A program made the translations under genes and the position numbers. The notes below the pieces were generated by a model. It searched no databases and was not told the DNA's origin. It saw nothing but the letters and a program-made list of their open reading frames with translations. Shown here in pieces: positions 1 through 11,687 of a stretch of DNA of 64,000 nt. Numbering within the stretch: the first letter of the stretch is position 1; every line of letters begins with the position of its first letter. This stretch comes from Podocnemis expansa (taxonomy: Eukaryota > Chordata > Testudines > Podocnemididae): positions 16,296,979-16,360,978 of the forward strand of contig ML681971.1 of NCBI GenBank assembly GCA_007922195.1. The letters run 5' to 3'.

Positions 1-1334
1 GGATATGTGGAGCCTGAGCTTTGAAGATTCATGAGGGGAGACTAATTCTGATAAGCACCTTAATGATGGGATCCTAGCTTACTCCAAAGCTGAACTGAAA
101 ACTCTGAAGGCCATCTGTACCTAGGATGGAATCAGTTCATATTCAAATTTAAGCCTTAAGGTGAAAATGGATAACCTATTCTAGTTTATCCTTCCCTTTG
201 TATGAAGATCAGCCAACTATGTAGCTGTCTTTACTAAATAAAATCTAGTCACTGTTGTGTCTGCATAATTTGTTATTAAATGGTGCAAACTGCATATTCT
301 ACTTCATAGATAGAAGTTCATGCATTTATTTTCTGACTATATGAGAAACTAAATAACTGTGACATTACCTGCTAACCCTGTGCTTTGAGATGAAGAACTA
401 AAAGCAGGTTGTTTCATCCTTCTGTTTTTTTGATCAAGTGTAATGTAGCATTGCTCTTTGTTTCCTTCAGCCTGCCTGTCAAACAAGCTCAAAACAGATT
501 TTTCTGCCTGTTCTTTCTGATCCACATCTCTCTTCTCCATCTGAACACAAGCTTTCTGGCAGTTTCCCTTGTTTCAGACCGGTTTGGATCATGGCCTTTT
601 GAAAATGTGTTAAAAAGTGGTTAGCAGTACACACAAGCTTTGAAACTAGGTTCTCATAAAAGTAGGGAAGTAGTACAAAGGAAGAATTTGGGGTGTTTCA
701 CCACTGCTTGTTTTATGGTCTGTATGTCAAATTTGCTATTAGAAATTCACTTAACTAAAATATTTAACAACAAAGGATCAACTGTACCTCTTGGCTATTG
801 TGACATCTTAGAGCATGCTGGGTGATGTTTCTACTGACATTTTCATTATAAACTCCCATTTTTTGGGGTGCATTTAGCAACTCCTTGAATTTATATCAGG
901 ATAAAGAATTGTCTTCTCTCTCATGGTCTTCTGTGAGCAATATCTGAGCTGGACATGGCTCCAGGATGTAGGCAGACGTACAGAATAGTTGCATACCAAC
1001 CGCTCCATAACCTACAAAGGCAGTTGGGTACAGAACTCTTCTTTGCCTTTGAAACTTCCTTCTTTGGATAATAGAACCTTTCATTCAAGGATTTTGGTGT
1101 TCCAACATCTCTGGTAGGTCAGTAATTTAACTAGTTTGTTATGGTAATTCCTAAGAGACAATTAAGAGGAGACTCCCTTTGGGCCAGAGGCCGTACATAC
1201 AGCCTGGAGAGCTTTTACATTACAGAAGATAGACAAGACAGATACAAGATGCGGTAGGAGAGAGGAATAGTAACATAGTGAATGACTCAGAGCAAAAGCC
1301 AGGATACAAGCCAAGAGTCCAAACCCTGAAAGAA
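1..1334. other. Unannotated DNA, probable GALNT17 intron
   Basis: AT-rich DNA with no open frame, splice-flanked exon or repeat that I can identify. It lies upstream of the GALNT17 terminal exons on the same strand, so it is probably intronic (inference). Confidence 0.5.
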
Positions 1335-1505
1335 ACAACAATTCTTCATGGAATGATGTCCTGTGGTGCTCCACCGTAGGTGTGGTAGCACCACTGCGCT
1401 GCTGCACTGAGTTTTTCTTAGCAGTAGTCTCCCAGGCTGCTATCTTGCAATGGCCTCAGTGCAGCTTCAGTGCAAGCACAGCCGTTTCCCCTCAGTTCCT
1501 TTTCA
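1335..1505 (+). repeat. Left inverted terminal repeat of DIRS-like copy 1
   Basis: The stretch from about 1357 (GTCCTGTGGTGCTCCACC) to the block CCCCTCAGTTCC near 1490 is the reverse complement of the DNA between 7112 and 7280, with scattered mismatches. Confidence 0.8.
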
Positions 1506-2217
1506 TCCATCTCCGGCTCAGCATCAGAGTCTTCTCCTGTCTCCTCAGGCTTTAAAACCCTGTTTGGAGAAGAAATAAGAAGCTTTTTAATTGACTTTTT
1601 CTCATTTATTTACTATACTTACCTAATACTTTAAAGAACAAAAAAGAAAGAAAGAGTTCACCCTCCCCGCTTCCTGCCCTCCACCCCACTTCAATCCCCA
1701 GTTTTTCCTTTGTGCTGTCTCTCAAGCCGGTCTCAATACCCCCCCCCCAAACACCTGAAGAAGGAGACGACATGCCATCATCTCCAGGATTTAAGAGATC
1801 TACTAAATGCAATGAAGCGATGCCCGCATCTGACAGTCATTTGCTGCCTGGGAGACTCTCATCCCACAGAAGTGCAACCCGTGCTTTAACCTCAATCCTA
1901 GGGCACGAAAGAACAGGGACTCCCAACTCAAATTACATCTTATGGAGAAGTCACTGAATCCAACCTCCAACCTGGGTCCGGAGTACCTGAAGGAAAAACA
2001 TTCGCCTCAGGGTGAAAACAGGTAGACTCCAATAGCCAAGGAGACAGCAAGTCCCAAAAGGGGCAGATCACCACACAAAAAATTTCCGACGAGATCCACC
2101 ACAGAGTCAGTGAGTCCGAATGGTGGCACATGGACCAGTTCTCACAAATCCTCAAAAAAACCCCCATGGGATGAGAATAGATCCCACCATCCTTAGGCAT
2201 CGGCACCAGCTAATCAT

Positions 2218-3512
2218 TTGGTACTGACTGTGGCACTTTCTCCGGCATGCTGCACAACACCGGGAAATACCCAGGCATCACAAATGGTGACGATTACAGA
2301 CAAGGCACCGAATAATGAAAAGCACCTAGAAGCAACCCTGCAAAGGGCCTCCTCTACTGAACTGACAACATCAGAAGGCAGAGCATCGGTGCAGAACCTA
2401 GGCACACATACCATACTGATACAACTTCAGATGGACAGCATTCAAAAGAACACAGAAACATTGCCTCCAGAAGATAATTTCTCAAAATCCCCACCACATA
2501 AAAGAGCCCACAAGTACCATCATCTGTCCTCTCCAAACCTATCAAGTGTATATTCTTCTTGCTCTCAAAACATATGTTCATTAGCATGTTCCTCATACTA
2601 TAGACACAGAGTACTTGAGGATGCCTGTTTTCGTCCAACCATTCATCATCTATCAGAGGTTCCAAACATAGCAGATCTCATACTCTGGTTCACTACCACA
2701 GTCGTTCATATTATTCTCACTATAGACTACCATGTTTCTACACTAGGCGTCATCACCACAGGAGTAGACATGATCGTGAGCATCGCTCACCTGATCGGGA
2801 ATACCCTGATAGAAATGATAGTCCCTATGTAGAATGGGGCAGATCACCAACTATGACTCATTCATCGATATCTCCAAGACCATCAGAGCATGCTTCATCT
2901 AAGTCAACAATTACATCGCGTGAACCACAGCTATCAGTACATGATTCATCATCTTCTGTAGAGGATGCAGTCATAGCCACTACATCCACTCCACCAAATG
3001 ATCATAAACAATTTATTGACCTTTTCAGACAGATTGCACAACACCTAGAGATCCCCCTGTAAGAGGAGGACTCGCAACATAAACTGTTAAAAATACTCCA
3101 CACAATGGCCTCATCAAAAGTAACTCTCCCAATGGATGCTGCCATTTTGGAGCCTGCCAACACTATCTTGCAGACCCCAGCCTCAATACCACCGACTAAC
3201 AAACACACTGACAAGAAATACTACATTCCCCACAAGGGAATGGAATTCTTTTTCACACATCCTGCCCATAACTCTCTGGTTGTTGACACAGCAAATGAAA
3301 GAAACAAAAGTCCAAACTTTAAATCAACGCCAGCAGATAAGAACTGGAAACGCATAGACTTTATGGGGAAAAAAGTATATTCCTTTGCCACTCTAAAAAT
3401 GAGAACTGTGAATTACTCCACTTCACTATCCAACTATAATCATTCCATATTCAAAAAACTCTCAAAACTCACACCAGGTGTCACAGAAGATAAAAGAGAG
3501 CAGTTCAAATAA
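2218..3512 (+). pseudogene. DIRS-like copy 1 gag-like region
   Basis: Three broken frames (2218-2832, 2853-3062, 3105-3512) together read like the structural protein of vertebrate DIRS elements. The first is rich in Ser, Thr and Pro and is the most scrambled. The second contains FIDLFRQIAQHLEIPL, and the third contains ILEPANTILQTPAS and KKYYIPHKGMEFFFTHP, which I recognise as conserved in this gag family. The protein is presumed to package the RNA, but no function is demonstrated. Stops and frame changes separate the blocks, so no intact product is possible. An N-terminal zinc-binding block such as that seen in the second copy at 33603 was not found here. Confidence 0.65.
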
Positions 3513-3744
3513 TTACTTACCGAAGGCCAACGAGTAGCACGAACCTCACTCCAGGTGTCCATGGACGTAGTGGACACAGCTGCAAAAACAACAGCTACAG
3601 CTGTCGTTATATGACAAGCATCTTGGCTCCACACGGCCACTCTCCCAAAAGACCTGCAAAATATGATAGAAGACCTACCGTTCAACAAAAATCAGCTATT
3701 CGCAGATAAAACTTATCAGGTACTACATTCAATGAAAGATTTGA

Positions 3745-4925
3745 GTGCCACATTGTGTATCCTTGGGATGTACGCTCACACTTTCAAAAAGAGGCAATTT
3801 CGAACACAGCCATATCAACGGAGATACCAATCCCAATATCAATCTCAATACCATCCAAGACCTTCTGATCAACAACAAAGATGCAAACAAAGATCCTATA
3901 AGTGAAAGCAAACAACACAAAACCTTTCAACCTCTCAGTCCTCTGTTCCTAAGACACAGTTTTGACTGGCTGGTCGAGGGTCTGAGATATCCCCGAAGTT
4001 GCAGCACAAATACCCAAAATACAATGCTTGAGTTCCATTTAAGAAAATTCTACAGCACTTGGTCTAGGATAACTTCAGATAAATGGGTCTTGGAAATCAT
4101 TAGACAGGGATATGCAATTCCTTTCCACTATATCCCTCCCAATTACCATCCATCACTGTCCCTTTTCAGGGACCCCACTCACATGCATATACTGAGGACC
4201 GAGGTGCAACAGTTATTACAAGTGGGGCCAAAGAGTCAGTTTCATACCAGTTTCACCATTTGGGTTTTTATTCCCGTTATTTCATTGTGCAGAAAAGAAT
4301 GGATGGTTGGAGACCAATACTAGATCGAAGACCTTTAAGTAAATATGTACATAGACGAATGTTTAAAATGGTAACTCTTAACACTATTATAGCAATGCTG
4401 CAAATCAGGAACTGGTTCTCAGTCCCTCAACCTTAAGGATGCTTATTTTCACATAACTATACATCCTTTCCATGTGCAATTCCTGAGATTTACAATCGAC
4501 AATCAATATTAGCAATACAAAGTGCCCCCTTTTGGTCTATCGGTGGATCCACAAATATTCTCCAAAGTTTTGGCAGCAGTCATGGCATACCTTCAAACAC
4601 AGGGAGTAACAATTTACCCCATCTCAACAATTGTCTAATCAAGGCACCATTGAGAGGCCACACGGTAAAGGCCACAAACTTCACAATCACATTATTCAAA
4701 AATCTAGGTCTCAGAATAAATGTAGAAAAGTCCACTTTAACACCATCACAGAAAATAGAATTTTTTGGCGCAATCCTAGACTCCATCTCTGGCAGAGCAT
4801 ATCTATCTACCCACTGGATAAAGATAATATACCTTGTGGATTTGACACAAGTTGCACCATAATTCCTACAAGAACAATACTCCAGTTTTTAGGTCACATG
4901 GCAGACTCCACTGCAGTTATACCAC
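3745..4925 (+). pseudogene. DIRS-like copy 1 reverse transcriptase (broken)
   Basis: The frame at 3955-4230 gives the pre-RT block (TSDKWVLEIIRQGYAIPFHY). A second frame continues with YFIVQKRMDGWRPILDRRPL, and after a frameshift near 4435 comes LKDAYFHITIHP and then VPPFGLSVDPQIFSKVLAAVMAYL, all recognisable palm and finger motifs of DIRS-type reverse transcriptases. At the place where the active-site YLDD-type motif belongs, near 4610-4630, the translation reads YPIST, so both catalytic aspartates are gone. Several frameshifts and stops follow before the RNase H frame. The enzyme would copy element RNA into DNA; this copy cannot. Confidence 0.8.
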
Positions 4926-5900
4926 ATGCAGGACTTCCAAGCCTGGCTCGCAACAGTATATAAACTGCATCACCATTCTGTAAATACACCTCTCTCAATC
5001 CCCACAGAGATCAAAAAATCTCTAAACTGGTGGAAAAATCCAAACAATTTGCTGAAGGGAGTTCCATTCACATGTCCCCAACCATCAATGATAATTATAA
5101 TGGATGCATTATTGACAGGATGGGGTGCGCCCATTGAAACAAATACAATTCAAGGCAGATGGACAAGAATAGAAGCATCACTACACATAAATGTACTACA
5201 GCTATGGGCACTTAGACATGCCTATCAACATTTTCTCCCGACCATTCAAGGAAAAGCAATAAGAGTAATGACAGACAACGTAGCGGCTCTGTTTTATGTA
5301 AATCGACAGGGGGGAGCAAGATCTCCATCCCTCTGCACAGAAGCAGTGAGATTGTGGAATTGGTGCATATCCCACTCCATAACAGTATCAGCAACATACC
5401 TCCCAGGTATCCAAACTACAGCTGCGGATGCCTTGAGCAGAGTGTTCCCTATGGCTCACGAGTGGCAATTCAATGACAGGGTAGTGTTGCATATCTTCCA
5501 GAAATGGGGTATGCTGGCAATAGACCTATTCACCAACTCTCATAACACCAAATGTCCTCTATCTTGCTCTAGAATGGGATCTGATCCCCAGTCCCTAGGA
5601 AACGCTTTGCTCATAGACTGGTCAAAGCACCTCTTGTACGCTTTTCCTTTGATTCCTCTAATTCACAAAGTCATCCAGAAACTGAGAGCAGATCGAGCCA
5701 CCCTGATTCTAATAGCACCAGCCTGGCCCAGACAAGTCTGGTTCACCCAACTTTTCAGTCTGTCAGTCTTCAAACCAATTCAACTACCTTGCATTCTGAC
5801 ATTTCTCTACCAATGCAACATAGCTTCTCATCACCCCTACATACATAAGTTACATCTAACAGCGTTGTTCCTCAGTGGTTCCAAGGAACAGACATGGCAT
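4926..5900 (+). pseudogene. DIRS-like copy 1 RNase H domain and linker
   Basis: This is the best preserved stretch of the element: an open frame from 4926 to 6134 that runs through RNase H and into the recombinase. RNase H motifs are visible: the first catalytic Asp in IIIMDALLTGWGAP, the Glu near INVLQLWALRHA (here NVLQL in place of the usual NVLEL, so the acidic residue appears to be Gln), the Asp in VMTDNVAALFYVNRQGG, and the C-terminal ADALSR. It degrades the RNA strand of the hybrid during reverse transcription. The downstream portion (LLYAFPLIPLIHKVI, PAWPRQVWF) is the conserved linker before the recombinase. Confidence 0.82.
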
Positions 5901-6932
5901 GCTCAGGCACAGTACACTTTTTTTATCCTCTTAAATAGCAGGAAATCTGCTACCAGAAAATCATACACCCATAAATGGCACCGATTCTATTATTGGTGTT
6001 TAAACAAACAGATTGTGCCAACATCCTCTTCTATTCCACAGATCCTAGACTACCTCTTAGAATTAAAAAACTTAAAACTCTCAAATAGCTCCATAAGAGA
6101 ACATTTAGCTGCTATTTTGACTTTTCCCCTATGATTTAGCCAATTTCTCTATATTCAAACACCTGACAATAAAGCATTTCCTATCCAAGCTGCAAAAATT
6201 ATACCAACAGTAAGACCTACAGCCGCATCCTGGGACATTAACTTAGTCCTTCACACTCTTATGAAGGAGTCTTTCGAACCTATGGCATCCTGCTCTTTGT
6301 ATCATTTGTCACTGAATGTTTCAGTTTTGGTAGCAATCACATCTGTGAGAAGAATAAGCGAAATAAACGTGCTTAGATCAGTCCTATCATCTACAACGTT
6401 CCATAAGGATAAGGTAACCCTTCGACCAGACCCAAAATTCTTACCAAAAATAGTTTCGGACTTTCACTTGAATCAATCAATACATCTCCCTACATTCTAC
6501 CCAAAACCACATCACAATCATCAACAGGCCCCCCTTCATATTCTCAACATCAAGTGTTCTCTTGTATTATCACTTGACAGAACAAAACTACCCAGAAAAT
6601 CAAAGAATTTGTTTGTTTCAATTGCCAAACATTTAAGACACTCTTCAATATCCAGTCAGAGATTATGAAAATGGATAAGAGAATGTATACATACCTGTTA
6701 TGGTTTGTCCAATTGGCCCATGACCCGCAACATCCGGTCACACTCCATAAGAGCCATGGCATTTACCACAACCTTCCTTAAAAATGTGCCCATCGCAGAC
6801 ATCTGCAGGGTGGCCATCTGGTCAACACCACATACCTTCACACCACATTACGCACTGGATTTAGTGGCAATGGACGACACTCACATGGGAATGGCAATGC
6901 TGTCAAACCTACATGAAAACCCTCCTCCATAA
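5901..6932 (+). pseudogene. DIRS-like copy 1 tyrosine recombinase
   Basis: One reading frame, the same as RNase H, runs to 6932 with only two in-frame stops (TGA at 6132-6134 and TGA at 6666-6668). The N-terminal core-binding part starts near ATRKSYTHKWHRFYYWC. The catalytic part keeps the first Arg (TSVRRISEI, about 6350), the His-x-x-Arg box (SHSIRAMA, about 6735) and the C-terminal Tyr in FTPHYALDL (about 6850). These residues cut and join the circular DNA during insertion. The stops make it a pseudogene, but the catalytic residues have survived while the reverse transcriptase active site has not. Confidence 0.83.
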
Positions 6933-6949
6933 AAACAACTGCTACACAA

Positions 6950-7070
6950 TCACCTACGGTGGAGCACCACAGGACTTCACTCAAAGAAGAAGTAGTAGTT
7001 GCTCACCTGTAGTAACTTCTGTTCTTCTAGATGTGTGTCCTGTGCTGCCCCACCACCCTCCCATCCTCTC
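6950..7070 (+). repeat. Internal complementary region of DIRS-like copy 1
   Basis: The first half (GGTGGAGCACCACAGGAC at about 6959) is the reverse complement of the left end near 1357-1380. The second half (7007-7057) is the reverse complement of the right end at 7253-7303. The two halves meet at about 6990-7010, so the block matches the junction of a circularised element. Confidence 0.8.
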
Positions 7071-7108
7071 CTCTTTTCCAGCTGTATTTATCAGATTGCT
7101 GTGATAAA

Positions 7109-7313
7109 GAGAAGGAACTGAGGGGAAATGGCTGCACTCGTGCTGAAGCCGCACTTAGGCCCTTGCGAGACAGCTTCTGCACAGGCGCAGCCTGGGAGAC
7201 TACTGCTAAGAAAAACTCACTGCAGCAGCACAGGGCTGCTACCACACCTATGGTGGAGCAGCACAGGACACACATCTCAAAGAACAGAAGTTACTACAGG
7301 TGAGGGACTACTA
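7109..7313 (+). repeat. Right inverted terminal repeat of DIRS-like copy 1
   Basis: Reverse complement of the left end, including GCTAAGAAAAACTCA at about 7205, which pairs with the TGAGTTTTTCTTAGC block near 1408. It ends near GAACAGAAGTTACTACAGG, which is also present in the internal complementary region in inverted form. Confidence 0.8.
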
Positions 7314-8543
7314 CTTCCCTGGTTAATGCAGGCATTCCAAAAATGTGTCCACCTCCCCAAAAAAGCAAATGGCATTTGGGCATATAAAACAATCATTTAT
7401 GTACCATGGCACTAGTTTGATTTTGGTGCTCCAGTAACATGGACTCTGGCATCAGACCCTTGATGCAGCATGTATTGTCCAGTGGATTTTTACTTTTGTT
7501 CGAAGTCTCTCCATGCTCACATTTGTCTCCTGGCCTTTCTAGTTTTTTCACTTGTCTTCTCTGTTTATCTTCCTTTCTGCTTTTCTTCCTCCCTTCTTTC
7601 ATATAAGGCTTTCATTCATTTCCAAGTTAATTCATCACCAAGAGGGAATGATGGAGAATCCTTTTATCCAGTAATTAAATTGAATCTGCTTTTGGATTCA
7701 CTTTTTCTCATAGCTTCATCTTTTAAGTGATATATCACCAAAATGCCTCACAATGATGATGTATTACAGCAATAATATAGTAATATGTCACTGGTGTGAA
7801 AGGTCTGCGGTGATCTAGTGCTTTCTGTTTCGTTCATATAAAACATAAGATAATGTCCATCCAGGAATTCATTCTGTTTAATTATAGGATAAAATATGTT
7901 TTACCCAAGCAAATGTGTTAAGTCTCAGGAACCAGGAACAAAGCCACTGATGGTGAGATAGTCCAGAGTACTAGTGTGTTGACCAGGATAAGTAGCATTT
8001 AGATTAAATTCTGTTAAAAATTCTGTATGCTTACATATTGTGGCTAGTTGATAAACTGCTCCCTGTAGAAAATAAACTAAACAATCCTAAATTATTTTTC
8101 AGTAGTGTCAAGAAAAGTAAATTAACTTTCTTCCATCAAAGGGAAGAAACCAGCCAGAAACAGTAATCAGAGTGTGTATGGTTAATGTCACATTCACAAA
8201 TGAGGCTCTCAAGCTGAATGATGCACTAATGCATTTATAAAGTGAAGTTTACCCAGCTCTGCCTAAATTTGCAGAAGCTGCAGCATAGCTAAAAACTACA
8301 TATATGCATAAATGTTTTCTTGCCCTTGTTTCTCATAAAAACACATGCAGCTGCTACATCCTTTGCACAGAGGCATAGCTACACAATTAACTTGTGGACT
8401 GGAAAGATATTTAGAATAGTAATATGTGACAGTTGTGGGGCCAGGGCATTAGCACCATCTGACTTCTTAACCTGGGGCTAGATTATGCAATCCTTGTATT
8501 GGTTAGCATTTACTCAGAGTCATAGTCAGCATGGTCTCATAAG
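7314..8543. other. Unannotated DNA
   Basis: Probable intron. I see a pyrimidine-rich stretch at about 7500-7610 and otherwise nothing supportable. Confidence 0.5.
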
Positions 8544-9075
8544 GTATGTCTATACTGCATACCAAGGCCAGGCCCAGGTTTGAGTCCAAGACCCCCTTCT
8601 GTCCACAGTCTGACCTGTCTGCCTTACATCAGCCAGCACTCAGGCCTACGTCCTAGGATCCTATCTGGGGGGTGGGTTGGAGTCTGCATCCCCCTAAGGC
8701 TTCAATCCAAGTCCTATTTACAATGTGAACACAGATAAAACTATAGACATGAGTCAGAAGATTTGCAGTAGGGACATATGAGCATGGCTGCATTCCAAAG
8801 GGGCAGCTGTGTTAGTCTAGTTCAGTAAAACAAACGAGGAATCCTGTGGCACTTATGCAATAAATAAATTTGTTAGTTTTTAAGTGCCACAGGACTCCTT
8901 CTTTGTTTTTAATGAGCATGGCTGTGAGACCTAGATCTGACACCCTGAATCCAGGCTTGTAGTGAGGTTGGCTGCACAAGCGTAGGCTTAGAAACACCAT
9001 GTCCACAACCCCAGCTCTCAAAGAAGCTTACAGTGCAGTGTAAACAAAAAAAAAGTTACAATGCAGTGTAGACAT
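8544..9075. mobile_element. Small terminal-inverted-repeat element (MITE-like) hosting a nested repeat
   Basis: The left end TATGTCTATACTGCAT near 8546 is the reverse complement of the right end ATGCAGTGTAGACATA near 9061-9076, with one mismatch. The interior has no coding potential. At 8791-8911 it is interrupted by an insert with its own duplicated flanks. A short AAG on both sides may be the target duplication, but that is weak. Confidence 0.6.
8791..8911. mobile_element. Nested palindromic GTGTTAGTCTAG-type repeat
   Basis: A 13-bp direct repeat ATGAGCATGGCTG (8778-8790 and 8912-8924) flanks it exactly. The left half reads GCTGTGTTAGTCTAG and then CCTGTGGCACTTA; the right half carries the complement, TTTTTAAGTGCCACAGGACTCC. 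The same family occurs at 20437, 20628, 40137 and 63632. Confidence 0.75.
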
Positions 9076-9334
9076 AAGTATAGAGCTCTGTTATGGTAAT
9101 GCCTATGACTTTGCTTCTTCTCCTTTTGCTCCCCCATCCCCATGCTCCTCTGCAGCATATTCAGTCCCTGTTAGCCTAGGACCCATACAAGAATATGAAT
9201 TATTTGTTCTGTGGAAGTTAGCAGTGGAGAGTGCAATCCATGGCAGTGAAGTCACCAAATCTGTAATTTTGTTGTGTGGAAACTGCAGATTCCCAACACT
9301 CATATATCTATATGATAGACATATAGATAGGTGA

Positions 9335-9410
9335 CTTGATAGTGTAGTGGTTAAGAGTGCTGCCCTTTGATATGGGAAACTGGGGTTCAAATCCTGGTTG
9401 GTACCTGCCT
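9335..9410 (+). other. tRNA-like segment at the 5' end of the RLE LINE
   Basis: It contains an A-box-like TAGTGTAGTGGTTAAGAGTGC (split here only by alignment), spaced as in a tRNA from a perfect B box, GGTTCAAATCC at about 9384-9394. A loop read as TTGATAT would give a GAT anticodon. The T stem and anticodon stem contain mismatches and no acceptor stem pairs convincingly, so this is a tRNA-derived relic or a Pol III promoter module, not a working tRNA gene. Confidence 0.6.
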
Positions 9411-9459
9411 ACCTTTCCAGTAGGGGTCTTTTGGGCAAAAAGGCCCCCCAATACCTCAC

Positions 9460-10265
9460 TTGCCTACCTTGAATAGGAGAGTGACACAAACTAGGAGAGT
9501 CATGTCAGCTTGGACATTGCCTGGATTAACAAGGTCTGTGCCAGATGCTGGGGAACCAGAACAATCTGATGATAAGTGGGCTACTGGAACAAACCACATG
9601 TGGATGAGACAAGAGAATCTGGAATTGAGGGAATGTTACTACAACAGTAGACCTAATGAGAGGGGCTGTGTGAGGGAACTATGGATGGACAAAAGACCTG
9701 CATCCACACTAGGTGAGGAATAGCTAGTTACCCAATGTTTCAACATAGTAAAGAGGAAGCTGCTTTCACAACTTGAGATGGACCAACTCCACATTACAGC
9801 CTGGACTCAAGAAGAAGACCCTGAAGAACAACTCCATGTGCAGCCAACACCTGAAGCTGAACTTCACTGCCACCCCCTCCATTACAGAGCACAGCAGCTA
9901 ATATGAAGCATAAGATCATGGATAAACTAGCAACAGTCAACACTTGAGACTGATTACCAAGGCTCATTGGAGAAGTACCATCAGCTAGTATGCTAGAAGA
10001 TGCCAATAGAGCCCTAATGACAATTCCTACTACCACCATAACTCAAACCAATGACCTGGTCTATGCTACAGCCTCTGTAATCCTGGAGATGCTTGGCTAC
10101 ACAATCAAGAAGAACACCAGTACATTACCCCCCCCCCCCCCGGAAAATGAGGTTGGACAACTTGGAGAGAAGTTAGTCAGCTGGTGGGTGGAACTACAGA
10201 AGGGTGTAGAGATTAAGGATAAGACTGGGCTACTGAAAAAATACAAGGGGCCTAATTCCATCTGA
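9460..10265 (+). pseudogene. RLE LINE N-terminal region
   Basis: The frame at 9460-9720 ends in a TAG, and translation resumes in the same frame to about 9900. It includes LELRECYYNSRPNERGC. A second frame at 9990-10265 gives MTIPTTTITQTNDLVYATA and SWWVELQKGVEIKDK, blocks that I recognise from the region ahead of the reverse transcriptase in this LINE family. An 11-12 base C run at about 10130 interrupts it. No zinc finger or Myb motif could be confirmed. The segment would help bind RNA or target DNA, by analogy only. Confidence 0.55.
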
Positions 10266-10344
10266 AGTCCTAGAGACTGCTAAACAAAGGCTTACAGCAG
10301 AGGCCACAAAGATAAATGCCCTGTTTGCCAAAGAACCATCCAAG

Positions 10345-11687
10345 GTGTACTCCCAACTGCAGTGGAACAACACAATAACAGCAAAGCCACCAACAGCAGA
10401 AACTGAACAGTACTGGAAGAACATATGGGAGAAAGAGAAGACTCATAACGCCAGTGCAAAGTGGCTGCAGGACCTGAGAACAGACCACAGCAATCTCCCA
10501 GAACAGGAACCAGTCACCATCACAATAGCAGACATCCAACAGTGGGAACATGAAGAGCTGGACAGCACCTGGACCGGACATGATCCACACCTACTGGCTA
10601 AAGAAACTAACAGCAGTGCATGAATGCCTAGCAGCACAGATGAACCAGCTGCTAGCAGCAGGCTCCCACCTAAACTGGCTAACACAAGGAAGGACAGTGG
10701 TGATCATGAAAGACCCCCACAAGGGAACAGCACCGTCCAACTACAAGCCAATAATCTGCCTCCCCACAACATGGAAAGTCCTATCAGGCATCATAGCCGC
10801 CAAGCTACAGGACCACATGGGCCAGTACCTGAGCACAGCTCAGAAGGGCATTGGGAACAACACCAGAGGCTCAGAACACCAGTTGCTCATAGATAGAGCG
10901 GTCGCCCAAGACTCAAGGTCTAAACAGACCAATCTGAGCACAGCCTGGATTGACTACAGGAAAGCCTACGACTCAATGCTGCACACATGGATCTGTGAAT
11001 GTCTGGCGCTATACAAAGTCAACAGGACACTGAGGACCTTCCTCAAGAACTCAATGGGACTGTGGAAGACAACATTGGAAGTCAACTCAAGACAGCTTGC
11101 ACAAGTGGCCATCAAGTGCGGCATATACCAAGGTGATGCGCTGTCCCCGCTGCTGTTCTGCATTGGCTTGAACCCCCCAGTCAGATAATCACAAGGACTG
11201 GATACGGATACAAGTTCAAGAGTGGAACTACCATTAGCCACCTCCTCTACATGGATGACATCAAGCTGTATGCTAAGAATGAACGAGACATCGACTCGCT
11301 AATCCACCTGACACGAATCTACAGTGAGGCTATTGGGATGCCATTCGGACTGGAGAAGTGTGGCTGGATGGTAGTAAAGAGAGGGAAGGTAGTCAAGACT
11401 GATGGGGTGGAACTACCAGCAGGCCACATAGCAGACATACAGACCAGCTACAAGTACCTTGGCATCCCACAGTCACATGGGAACCACGATGAGGAGGCAA
11501 GGAAGACAGCAACATCCAAGTACCACCAAAGGATAAGACAGGTCCTGAAGAGCCAGCTCAATGGGAAGAACAAGATCCATGCCATCAACAGGTACGCCCT
11601 GCCAGTCATCAGATACCCTGCTGGTATAGTGAGCTGGCCAAAGGAGGACATGGAGGCTGCCGATGTGAAGACCCACAGCTCCTCACA
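10345..11687 (+). pseudogene. RLE LINE reverse transcriptase
   Basis: Conserved motifs appear in order but in changing frames. 10345-10550 reads EQYWKNIWEKEKTHNASAKW and LPEQEPVTITIADIQ. After a frameshift near 10550 comes WTAPGPDMIHTYWLKKL, then YKPIICLPTTWKVLSGI, WIDYRKAYDSMLHTWI (the first catalytic Asp block) and CGIYQGDALSPLLFCIGLNP. A lost base in the C run near 11172 shifts the frame again, and the active site LLYMDDIKLYAKN follows at about 11245. The YxDD motif itself is intact. The enzyme would prime on nicked target DNA; here it is not translatable as one protein. Confidence 0.85.

Larger units (their letters stand above)
1335..7313 (+). mobile_element. DIRS-like tyrosine-recombinase retrotransposon, copy 1 (decayed, near full length)
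   Basis: A 6-kb element in the order left inverted terminal repeat, gag-like frame, reverse transcriptase, RNase H, tyrosine recombinase, internal complementary region, right inverted terminal repeat. The two ends are inverted relative to each other (about 1345-1505 against 7109-7300) and the block at about 6955-7070 repeats the complement of both ends. This is the arrangement of DIRS-group elements, which replicate through a circular intermediate and insert with a tyrosine recombinase rather than an integrase. All coding parts carry stops or frameshifts, so the copy is dead. It sits in a probable GALNT17 intron, in the sense orientation of the gene. End positions are good to perhaps 15 bases because the outermost bases have diverged. 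Confidence 0.88.

Noticed and set aside
9335..9410. Functional tRNA gene
   Set aside because: The B box is perfect, but the acceptor, T and anticodon stems do not pair properly and the segment is the head of a retroelement.
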